Below, piece by piece: positions 8,882 through 16,422 of a stretch of DNA of 64,000 nucleotides; positions within the stretch are counted from its first letter, which is position 1; each line of letters starts with the position of its first letter. Position numbers and translations under genes: made by a program. The notes under the pieces are model-generated. The model saw only the letters and a list, made by a program, of their open reading frames with translations, was not told where the DNA came from and ran no database searches. Source of the DNA: Pseudomonadota bacterium (GTDB lineage Bacteria > Cyanobacteriota > Vampirovibrionia > Obscuribacterales > Obscuribacteraceae); NCBI GenBank assembly GCA_021325555.1, contig JAJPGY010000030.1, positions 1 to 64,000 on the forward strand, in the 5' to 3' direction.

Positions 8882-8903
8882 CCGCCGGACAAACATCCGG
8901 CGG
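8882..8903 (-). promoter_or_regulatory. 8-bp hairpin in the MATE gene leader
   Basis: CCGCCGGA (8882-8889) and TCCGGCGG (8896-8903) are perfect inverted copies with a 6-nt loop. They lie about 80 nt upstream of the MATE start codon, so they would form a stable hairpin in the 5' leader of that mRNA. No riboswitch class is recognisable. Confidence 0.5.
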
Positions 8904-8938
8904 CGCTTGAAAGGCGCCGGTGCGCGCTACTATTGCTT

Positions 8939-8992
8939 ACAACGAATCATCGTGGTAACGTTATCACAGTGATTCGTTGTAACGTTACCACG
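8939..8992. promoter_or_regulatory. interleaved inverted repeats (A-B-A'-B') between divergent genes
   Basis: Arm A, ACAACGAATCA (8939-8949), is the exact inverse of A' (8970-8980). Arm B, CGTGGTAACGTTA (8951-8963), is the exact inverse of B' (8980-8992). Because the pairs interleave, the two stems are either alternative hairpins or a pseudoknot. At DNA level they could be two overlapping operators. The element lies in the 230-bp divergent region between the MATE and zinc-finger genes. Confidence 0.65.
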
Positions 8993-9035
8993 CCATCGCG
9001 TTGTAGTCAATAAGAAACTGCCGCCATGATACGGA

Positions 9036-9734
9036 ATGCCGGAAATGCTTGACTGGATTGACGTTCTGAACGAGCAGGCGACCTGGACCTCAGGGGAGGA
9101 CACGGTTCGCTGGCTGTCCGGCATCCTTAATAGGAGGGTGAGCCCGACGCCTTCGGCTGTCGAGCACTTTCAAGAAACGCTGAACCTCATGCGGCGGCAG
9201 CTTTCGGCGCTCCACTTTGGAGAGGAGCCGGATCTTGCATCTATAGATATGCAGCTCGGCAATCTGCGCCTCGAGCTGTCGAGCCCGGGACAGCGCCCGG
9301 GCGGTGTGCTGCTTCCCTCCTTTCGAGCCAGACTGGAGGGTGCCTCCGATGACGATCTCATCGCTTGTATCGGGCAGACGCTGCTTCTTGAATTCGCGCG
9401 CTTTCTCGGCGAACAGTTGGACAGCCCGCAAACCGCCAAAATCGCCCGCTGCGAGGGGCTGTATCGCGAGGCCGGCGCAAACCGCATTTCGCCCTGCCCC
9501 GACTTTCCGGCCGACATCGAGCTCAAATGGCGCCGCGAGATCCCGGCCCTGGTGGAAGCAGGGCTGGACTCCTCTCCGGATCTGCTTCGTTGCGCGGACT
9601 TTTTTGTCGCGCGCGCGCGCGGAAAGTTCTGCTCCGACGAATGCCGCTTCCGCACCTTTCAGATAGCCAAACAGCTTGCCGACCCGGGCTACCTGGCCGA
9701 AAAGCAGAAGCGCTACCGGCAGCGGCGGAAGTGA
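9036..9734 (+). CDS. zinc-finger protein, CGNR-like C-terminus
   Basis: This 232-residue soluble protein ends in a cysteine cluster. RCADFF (about residue 187) and KFCSDEC (about 201) are followed by a basic helix ending KQKRYRQRRK. The arrangement resembles the CGNR-type zinc finger of predicted bacterial regulators, but the CGNR tetrapeptide itself is absent. The N-terminal ~170 residues are helical and unrecognised. It is divergent from the MATE exporter across the interleaved inverted repeats, so autoregulation or control of the exporter is possible (inference). ATG at 9036 or 9045 could be the start; neither has a strong ribosome binding site. Confidence 0.65.
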   Translation: MPEMLDWIDVLNEQATWTSGEDTVRWLSGILNRRVSPTPSAVEHFQETLNLMRRQLSALHFGEEPDLASIDMQLGNLRLELSSPGQRPGGVLLPSFRARLEGASDDDLIACIGQTLLLEFARFLGEQLDSPQTAKIARCEGLYREAGANRISPCPDFPADIELKWRREIPALVEAGLDSSPDLLRCADFFVARARGKFCSDECRFRTFQIAKQLADPGYLAEKQKRYRQRRK

Positions 9735-9765
9735 TTCGGCGCGCTTCCAGAAATCCTCGAAGGCG

Positions 9766-9787
9766 CTTCTACAAATCTTCTACAAAT
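9766..9787 (+). repeat. 11-bp tandem direct repeat
   Basis: CTTCTACAAAT occurs twice back to back upstream of the Gly/Tyr-rich gene at 9904. It may be slippage or a paired binding site; nothing else supports a function. Confidence 0.5.
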
Positions 9788-9903
9788 CTAGGTGATTCCC
9801 GCATCGGCTCTGGTAAATGTCCCATTGTCGATGCGCAATTGCACGGTGACAATAAAAGCACTGGCATCTCGGGCGACTACACCTTCCCCTTCAGGTGATT
9901 GAT

Positions 9904-10461
9904 ATGAGCGAGTTTGAACGTTGGCACCACCATCACGAGCCTGACTGCGACGATTTCGGTCCGCCGATGATGGGTTACGGCAACATGTGGCAAGAGGCCT
10001 ATATGATGCCTCCGCAGCCTATTCTCATTCCGCCGACGATTGCCTTTACCGGAGGATACGAGGGCTGCTGGCCGCAACAATACGGTTACGGCGGTGCCTG
10101 GCCCGGATCGTTCTACGGCGGCAACAGCGTTTACGGCGGCCCGGGCGGGTTCTACGCCAACCAGCAGCAATACTGGGGCGGCGGCTACAACGGCGGCTAC
10201 AACTACCTCTGGAACGCCTACCCGCAATACCCGGTGTACACCCAGCCGTACAGCTATTACAACGGCTGGAACGCCTACCCGCAGACGACCTACCAGGGCA
10301 ACTCGGTATACGGCGGGCCGGGCGGGTTCTACGCCAATCAGCAGGGCTATTACAACGGCGCCGGCTACGGCGGAGACGCCATCGCCCAGCCGTTCAACAT
10401 GCTGCTGCAAGGTTTCAACGCCTGGGCCGGCTATGACATCGCCCGCCGCTACGCGAGATAG
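9904..10461 (+). CDS. Gly/Tyr/Asn-rich low-complexity protein
   Basis: The 185 residues are dominated by Gly, Tyr, Asn, Pro and Gln. The N-terminus has a four-histidine run. Two long internal repeats share NSVYGGPGGFYANQQ, and WNAYPQ also occurs twice. There is no signal peptide or membrane helix, and the end (DIARRYAR) is more conventional. Such composition suggests a self-assembling or surface-associated protein (inference). ATG at 9904 is preferred over GTG at 9895, since AGGTG lies 6 nt before the ATG. It is convergent with the HemQ-like gene. Confidence 0.7.
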   Translation: MSEFERWHHHHEPDCDDFGPPMMGYGNMWQEAYMMPPQPILIPPTIAFTGGYEGCWPQQYGYGGAWPGSFYGGNSVYGGPGGFYANQQQYWGGGYNGGYNYLWNAYPQYPVYTQPYSYYNGWNAYPQTTYQGNSVYGGPGGFYANQQGYYNGAGYGGDAIAQPFNMLLQGFNAWAGYDIARRYAR

Positions 10462-10482
10462 CAGCCCGGCCGCCCGGCGCTG

Positions 10483-11217
10483 CTAGCCCAGCGAATCCAG
10501 CATCTCGCGGACGCCCTTGGCGATGCAGGTGAGGATCGGCGTATCACGCAGGGTGTACATGCTCGCCTTCGATTCGCGCAGCTCCTGCACCAGGTCGAGG
10601 AAGTCCGACGGCACGTCGGTCTCGAAGGCGACCACGAACTCCTGATCGTCGAGCCCGAAGGAGTAGGTGGTGTTCAGCTTGACCGACGGGTACTTGCTGC
10701 CGATGCGGATGTGCTCGTCCATCATCTCCTGACGATCCTTCATCGACAGGAGGTACCAGTCGCGCTTCTTCACGAACGGGTAGACGAAGATGTACTTGTA
10801 CTTTCCGGGGACCAGGTGCGCCCGGTCTTCGGCGTGGGTGGGATGGAAGCGGTCGAGATACATCGATCGCTTGGTCATGGAGAGGAAGGAATGTGTGCGG
10901 TAGAGATACTTGCCCAGTCCGGTCCCGGCAATCCCGGTGGCCAGCTCCTGGATAGGCTCAAGGTCATAAGCGATCACCCAGAGCATGAAGTCGCCGTCGG
11001 CGCGCATGCCCATTGTGGTGTGCGTGAGAATCTGGCAGCGCTTCTCGGACTCGAACTTCTTGATGACCTGCTCGAGCTCGGTCTTGCCCAGCTCCTTCAC
11101 CTCCGGATCGAGCCTTCGCCACTCGGGCTCCACCTTGTAGACGGCGAAGTTCACAAACTGCCGCTGCAGCCCGGTCTTTTTCTCCTCGGTTTGCGCTTGC
11201 GTTGCCACGTTGGTCAT
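10483..11217 (-). CDS. chlorite dismutase-family heme protein (HemQ/ChdC-like)
   Basis: The 244-residue protein matches the chlorite dismutase fold family. The C-terminal half shows KYIFVYPFVKKRDWYLL, then RQEMMDEH, then SFGLDDQEFVVAFE, in the order seen in HemQ/ChdC. Those enzymes decarboxylate Fe-coproporphyrin III to heme with peroxide. The His in MMDEH and the GLDD segment agree with that subgroup rather than with true chlorite dismutases. The N-terminus has no export signal, so it is cytoplasmic. No other heme gene is adjacent. Substrate assignment by motif alone is tentative. Confidence 0.85.
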   Translation of the reverse strand: MTNVATQAQTEEKKTGLQRQFVNFAVYKVEPEWRRLDPEVKELGKTELEQVIKKFESEKRCQILTHTTMGMRADGDFMLWVIAYDLEPIQELATGIAGTGLGKYLYRTHSFLSMTKRSMYLDRFHPTHAEDRAHLVPGKYKYIFVYPFVKKRDWYLLSMKDRQEMMDEHIRIGSKYPSVKLNTTYSFGLDDQEFVVAFETDVPSDFLDLVQELRESKASMYTLRDTPILTCIAKGVREMLDSLG

Positions 11218-11299
11218 GAGTCAATGCCCTCAATCATCGCTAACGAACTGGAAGTCTAAGTTTATGATCCGGGGCGCCAGGGGCAAAAGGCCATAAGGA

Positions 11300-12556
11300 T
11301 CATTTCCCATTCGCCACCAGCCTGACGAATTTCCGCCTGCCCACCTGAAGCACGACGCTGCGGCCGCCGGATACCGATATCTCCCGGTTCGGCTCCTTTA
11401 CCTGCTCGCCGTCGAGCCTGACCCCGCCTTCGGCGATGAGCCGCTTGGCCTCGCCGGTGCCGCCGGCAAGCCTGGCGTCGACCAGCAGGCGGAAAAGCGG
11501 GGTCGCGGCCGCCACCACATGCAGTGGCATATCCTCGGGCGCCAGCCTCTGGCTGTGCACGCGCTGCCATTCCTCGAGAGCTCTTGCGGCCGCCTCGTCG
11601 CCGTGGTACTGGCTGACCACCTGGAAGGACAGCTTCTCCTTGGCGTCCTTCGGGTTGCCGCCGGCATCGAGCGCCGCCCTTACCCGATCGATCTCGGCGC
11701 CGGTCAAGGTGGTGGCAAGCTCGAAATACTTCACAATCAGCTCGTCGGGGATGCGCATGCATTTGCCGAACATATCGCCCGGCGCGTCCTTCAAGCCGAT
11801 GTAGTTGTTGTACGACTTGGACATTTTCTGGACGCCGTCCGTCCCCTCGAGCAGCGGGACCAAAAGCGCAAGCTGCGGCTCCTGCCCGTAGCACGGCTGC
11901 AGCTCCCGCCCCTGCAATATGTTGAACCGCTGATCGGTGCCGCCCAGCTCGACATCCGAGCGGACGGCGATGGAGTCGTAGCCCTGCAGGAGCGGGTAGA
12001 ACAGCTCATGGAATCCGATCGGGAGCTGCTTTTCCAGGCGATCGCCGAAGCCCTCCTTGGCCAGCAGCTGATTGGCGGTGACCAGGCTGGCCAGCTTGAG
12101 CAGCTGGTTCAAATCGAGCCTGGCCAGCCAATCGGCGTTGTTCACCACCTCGGTTTTCTCCACATCGAGAATGACGCCCATCTGCGCCAGGTAGGTCTGC
12201 GCGTTGGCGGCCACCTGCTCGGCGGTCAACGGCGGCCGGGTCGTGTTGCGCCCGGACGGGTCGCCAATCTGGGCGGTGAAGCCGCCCACAATCAAAACCA
12301 CCTGGTGACCGAATTCCTGAAAGCGCCTTAATTTGCGGAAGACGACCGCATGCCCGAGGTGGAGATCGGTGGAGGTCGGATCGACGCCGAGCTTCACACG
12401 CAGCTGGCGCCCCGCCTTGCGGGCCGAAAGGATCTTGCGGGCGAGACCCGGCGCGCCGTCGGGAAGGATCTCGGCGCCGCGCGCCAGCTCCTGCGCCTCC
12501 TCGAGAATATCCTGCGGGACAGGCTCCGGGGTGGCATCGAGCTTGGACTGCGTCAT
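11300..12556 (-). CDS. tyrS: tyrosyl-tRNA synthetase
   Basis: The 418-residue protein charges tRNA-Tyr. Class I signatures are HLGH (in DPTSTDLHLGH, about residue 60) and KMSKS (about 237). The tyrosine pocket region shows ELGGTDQRFN, and an S4-type RNA-binding domain fills the last ~65 residues (from about 355, with GGVRLDGEQV). KMSKS rather than KFGKT places it in the TyrZ-like subgroup. The longer open frame upstream overlaps leuS and is rejected; ATG at 12556 gives a normal N-terminus. It is divergent from leuS across 169 bp. Confidence 0.96.
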   Translation of the reverse strand: MTQSKLDATPEPVPQDILEEAQELARGAEILPDGAPGLARKILSARKAGRQLRVKLGVDPTSTDLHLGHAVVFRKLRRFQEFGHQVVLIVGGFTAQIGDPSGRNTTRPPLTAEQVAANAQTYLAQMGVILDVEKTEVVNNADWLARLDLNQLLKLASLVTANQLLAKEGFGDRLEKQLPIGFHELFYPLLQGYDSIAVRSDVELGGTDQRFNILQGRELQPCYGQEPQLALLVPLLEGTDGVQKMSKSYNNYIGLKDAPGDMFGKCMRIPDELIVKYFELATTLTGAEIDRVRAALDAGGNPKDAKEKLSFQVVSQYHGDEAAARALEEWQRVHSQRLAPEDMPLHVVAAATPLFRLLVDARLAGGTGEAKRLIAEGGVRLDGEQVKEPNREISVSGGRSVVLQVGRRKFVRLVANGK

Positions 12557-12725
12557 CTCGGCGAATCTCGTGGTGCGGGCGCAAAAGCCGCTAAAAATCT
12601 TAGCATGGCGGGAAGGCGAGCCCCGCCCCGGCAGGCGGGCGGGGCGCCCCGACCGGGTTGTGGTTTTACCTTGCCGCGCAATGATAAGATTTGTAGTTCG
12701 TGCCTGGCTAAAGGAGTTCCGGTCG

Positions 12726-15272
12726 ATGGCGACCCAGTACAACCCGCAGGATATCGAGGAGAAGTGGCAGGAGCGTTGGGAGAGCCTGGGCATTCACCGG
12801 GCCGTCGACGGCGACAGCAGGCCCAAGTTCTACTCGCTGGTCATGTTTCCCTACCCGTCCGGCGACCTGCACATGGGACACATGCGCGTGTACACGATCT
12901 CCGATGTGATAAGCCGGCACCGCCGCATGCTGGGATACAACGTTCTCAATCCGATGGGCTGGGACTCCTTCGGGCTGCCGGCCGAGAACGCGGCGCTGTC
13001 GCGCAAGCTGCACCCGGAAATCTGGACCAACCAGAACATCAAGTTCATGCGCGACGAGCAGTTGCGCAAGCTCGGCACCAGCTTCGACTGGACGCGGGAG
13101 GTGACCACCTCCTCGCCCGATTATTACCGGTGGACGCAGTGGATCTTCTTGCGGCTCTACAACGCCGGGCTCGCCTACCGGAAGCAGGCGCCGGTCAACT
13201 GGTGCCCGCAGTGCCAGACGGTGCTCGCCAACGAGCAGGTGGAGAACGGCGCCTGCTGGCGCCATCCCGAGATACAGGTGGTGCAGCGCCAGATGGACCA
13301 GTGGTTCCTCAAGATCACCGCCTTCGCCGACCCCCTGCTCGACGACCTGGAGACGCTCACCGGCTGGCCCGAGCGCGTGAAGGTCATGCAGCGCAACTGG
13401 ATCGGCCGCTCGGAGGGGGCTGAGCTGCACTTTACGGTGGAGAGCAAGCCAAACGTGCGCATAGCCGTTTTCACCACCAGGCCCGACACCGCATTTGGTG
13501 TCACGTATCTGGTGCTCGCCCCGGAGAACCCGCTGGTTGCCGAGCTGACCACCCCGGAGTGCAGGGAGAAGGTCGAGCAATACCTTGAGCAGGCCAGCCG
13601 CCGGAGCGAGCTCGAGCGCATGATGTCCGCCGAGAAAACCAAGACCGGCGTGCCGACGGGCAGCCACGCCATAAACCCCTTCAACGGGGAGATAGTGCCG
13701 ATCTGGGTCGCCGACTACGTGCTCATGAGCTACGGCACGGGCGCCGTCATGGGCGTGCCGGCGCATGACGAGCGGGACTTCCAGTTCGCCAGGCAGTTCG
13801 GTCTGCCTGTGCGCCAGGTGATATCGCCCGACGGCAAGCCTGCGGCAGAGCTTGCCCAGGCTTACGTCGAGCCGGGCATAATGGTCGGCTCCGGCAGCTT
13901 CGACGGTCTGGCAAGCGAAACCGCCAGGGCAAAGATGACCGCTTGGGCTGAGGAAAACCAGGCCGGGCGCAAGCGCGTCCAATACCGGCTCAGGGACTGG
14001 CTGATCAGCCGGCAGCGCTACTGGGGCTGTCCGATTCCGCTCATTCACTGCCAGAAGTGCGGCACGGTCCCTGTTCCCGAGAGCCAGCTACCGGTGCCGC
14101 TGCCGGTTGAGGGCATCGAGATTACCGGCGAGGGCGGCTCGCCGCTCACCCGCTGCGCCGAGTGGATCAACACGAAATGCCCTGGCTGCGGCGGAGACGC
14201 CCGGCGCGAGAGCGACACCATGGACACCTTCATCGACTCGAGCTGGTACTTCCTCCGCTACTGCGACGCCGGAAACGAGCAGTCCGCCTTCTCGCGCGAC
14301 AAGACCAGCTACTGGATGCCGGTGGATCAGTACGTCGGCGGCATCGAACACGCCATCCTCCACCTGCTTTACGCGCGCTTCCTCACCAAAGCCCTCAAGC
14401 AACTGGACCTCGTCTCATGCAACGAGCCGTTTGCCAACCTGCTGTCTCAGGGCATGGTGACCAAGTACTCGCCCGGCTCCGGGCGCATCGAGAAGATGTC
14501 CAAGTCGCGGGGCAATGTGGTCGGCACGAACGACTTCTTCAAGCGCTACGGGGCGGACTCGGCGCGCCTGTTCACGCTGTTTGCCGCCCCGCCCGAGCAG
14601 GAGCTGGAATGGTCGGAGGAGGGCGCCATCGGGCAGTACCGTTTCGTCTCCCGGGTCTGGCGCCTGGTGTCGGACCTGGTCGAGCGCGGGCTCATGAACC
14701 CGCAGGCGGAATGTCCGGAAGCCTCCGACCTCGATGCCTCGAGCAGGGAGCTGCTCAAGCTTGTGCACAAGACGATAAAGGCGGTCACCCACGATCTGAG
14801 CCCCGAGTCCTACAGCTTCAACACGGCGATCGCCCGCTGCATGGAGCTGGTCAACGGGCTGTACAAATACGTAGCCGAAAAGGCCGGAGACCAGAAAGCC
14901 GCCGTCGCGCCGGCCGAGGGGGAGCTAATCTCCTTTGCGGTGAGGAGCTTGCTGCTTGTCATGGCCCCCATGGCGCCGCACATTACCGAGGAGCTCTGGC
15001 ACCTGAGCGGCTGCGCGGCCGGAGCCGCCGACTCCATTCACCTGGCACGCTGGCCGCTCTACGTGGAGGCGCTGACCATCGATGACGAGATTGAGCTGGT
15101 GCTGCAGGTCAACGGCAAGATTGTCAGCAAGGTGGCGGCACCAAGGGGGCTGGCCGGAGCGGCCGCCGAGGAGCTGGCGCTCAATGACGCCAGGATTCAG
15201 GGCAAGATAAACGGTCAGTCCGTCCGCAAGGTGGTGGTCGTCCCCGACAAGCTGGTCAACGTGGTCGTCTGA
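12726..15272 (+). CDS. leuS: leucyl-tRNA synthetase
   Basis: The 848-residue class I synthetase charges tRNA-Leu. It has PYPSGDLHMGHMR (HIGH motif, about residue 41), a zinc-type CPQC segment (about 160), a CP1 editing domain (about 220-420, with TTRPDTAFG) and KMSKS near 588. An anticodon-binding domain and a small C-terminal domain (VLQVNGK) follow. ATG at 12726 has AAGGAG nine bases upstream; the longer frame from 12333 overlaps tyrS on the other strand and is rejected. Length is normal for the bacterial family. Confidence 0.97.
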   Translation: MATQYNPQDIEEKWQERWESLGIHRAVDGDSRPKFYSLVMFPYPSGDLHMGHMRVYTISDVISRHRRMLGYNVLNPMGWDSFGLPAENAALSRKLHPEIWTNQNIKFMRDEQLRKLGTSFDWTREVTTSSPDYYRWTQWIFLRLYNAGLAYRKQAPVNWCPQCQTVLANEQVENGACWRHPEIQVVQRQMDQWFLKITAFADPLLDDLETLTGWPERVKVMQRNWIGRSEGAELHFTVESKPNVRIAVFTTRPDTAFGVTYLVLAPENPLVAELTTPECREKVEQYLEQASRRSELERMMSAEKTKTGVPTGSHAINPFNGEIVPIWVADYVLMSYGTGAVMGVPAHDERDFQFARQFGLPVRQVISPDGKPAAELAQAYVEPGIMVGSGSFDGLASETARAKMTAWAEENQAGRKRVQYRLRDWLISRQRYWGCPIPLIHCQKCGTVPVPESQLPVPLPVEGIEITGEGGSPLTRCAEWINTKCPGCGGDARRESDTMDTFIDSSWYFLRYCDAGNEQSAFSRDKTSYWMPVDQYVGGIEHAILHLLYARFLTKALKQLDLVSCNEPFANLLSQGMVTKYSPGSGRIEKMSKSRGNVVGTNDFFKRYGADSARLFTLFAAPPEQELEWSEEGAIGQYRFVSRVWRLVSDLVERGLMNPQAECPEASDLDASSRELLKLVHKTIKAVTHDLSPESYSFNTAIARCMELVNGLYKYVAEKAGDQKAAVAPAEGELISFAVRSLLLVMAPMAPHITEELWHLSGCAAGAADSIHLARWPLYVEALTIDDEIELVLQVNGKIVSKVAAPRGLAGAAAEELALNDARIQGKINGQSVRKVVVVPDKLVNVVV

Positions 15273-15387
15273 GCCCGATGCCCGGTGGGCGAACCTCGTC
15301 CTCCTCGTTCCGCTTGTCGTTGACGGCGGTAAGGGTACGCGGGGCGCCGGCGGGCGGTGGATCATAATCGCTTACAATATTAGGCAT

Positions 15388-16302
15388 ATGACCCTGCCGA
15401 CACAGTACCAGCGAAGGCCCGACCCGATTGCGACAGCCAAGCCCTGGGTGACCACGGCCCTGCTTCTGCTATGCCTTTTCGCTTACTTCCAGTGCGCAAG
15501 CCACGGGTTGCTCTGGCTGAAGAGCAGCTCCTTCGTGCCGGGCAAGTACGTGCTCTTCCAGATGCAGCACAGGTTCGTGCCGCTGCTGCAGATGATGTTC
15601 TGGGCAACCTTCGCCCAGGCCAATTTCTGGCAGCTCCTGGGCAGCTGCTACTTCCTCTGGGTCTTCGGCTCGCTGGTCGAGCTGCGCCTGGGCTTGCTGC
15701 GCTATCTGTTCCTGGTCGCCCTCAGCATATACGGGGGCTGGGCCATGCTGGCCTGGGAGGCCGGCGTGCACACATACGGTCTGTACGTGGGACCGGGGCT
15801 CCTGACGGCAAGCGTCATCGGCGCCTACATGATCTTCTTCCCGGAAAAGAAGATCAACGCAGCCGGGTCGATCGGCCGGTCGACCAGATTTTTCAAGAAC
15901 GAGCCGGATCCGGATCCACGCGAGGCTTTTGGCGTGTCGCCGTGGGCGATAATCGGGGCTTTTGTCGTCTATGAGCTGGTCATGTACTTCTTCCTGGGGA
16001 CCATGCATCCGCAGTTCGAGCCGATGCGATGGCTGTCCGGGCTGGCGGCCTTCGTGCTGGGGCTTCTCACCTCCGGCGCCCTGGTGGCCTCGGCAGCCGG
16101 CGGCATGACCGGCAACCCGCTGCAGATCCTGGCCATCCAGCGCTATCAGCAGTTGCGGTCCCTTGACATATCGCACGATGAGGCGATCGAGGGCACGGCC
16201 AGGCTGATGAGCGTGCCCGTGGAGCAGGTCAAGGCCTGGGTTTCAAAAGGCGGCGGGCCGCTGCCGGGCGGTCCCCTGCCGCAGGCGCCGCAGTCCCGAT
16301 AA
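15388..16302 (+). CDS. rhomboid-like membrane protein, probably inactive
   Basis: The 304-residue protein has about six membrane helices in a rhomboid-like arrangement. FWQLLGSCYFLWVFGSLVE resembles the HLLGNMLFLWVFG helix of rhomboid proteases, followed by LGLLRYLFLVALSIYGG. The position of the catalytic GxSG reads VGPGLLTAS, and I do not find the catalytic His in its helix. It is therefore a candidate pseudoprotease (iRhom/Derlin-like role is inference). A soluble helix after residue 250 (SHDEAIEGTARLMSVP) resembles a small helical domain. TACAAT lies about 10 nt before the ATG, so the transcript leader may be very short. Confidence 0.72.
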   Translation: MTLPTQYQRRPDPIATAKPWVTTALLLLCLFAYFQCASHGLLWLKSSSFVPGKYVLFQMQHRFVPLLQMMFWATFAQANFWQLLGSCYFLWVFGSLVELRLGLLRYLFLVALSIYGGWAMLAWEAGVHTYGLYVGPGLLTASVIGAYMIFFPEKKINAAGSIGRSTRFFKNEPDPDPREAFGVSPWAIIGAFVVYELVMYFFLGTMHPQFEPMRWLSGLAAFVLGLLTSGALVASAAGGMTGNPLQILAIQRYQQLRSLDISHDEAIEGTARLMSVPVEQVKAWVSKGGGPLPGGPLPQAPQSR

Positions 16303-16422
16303 AAAATCCTGAAGCTTCAATTATCAAGAATTAGAAAACCAGGGCAGACTACAGCACGGCCCAGGTCTTACTATTGACCTGACCACACGGCTTATGGCAC
16401 AGGCGGGATCATCGGTCGACTC

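Noticed and set aside
12708..14048. 446-codon minus-strand frame opposite leuS
   Set aside because: It lies wholly inside leuS and shows no domain or ribosome binding site.
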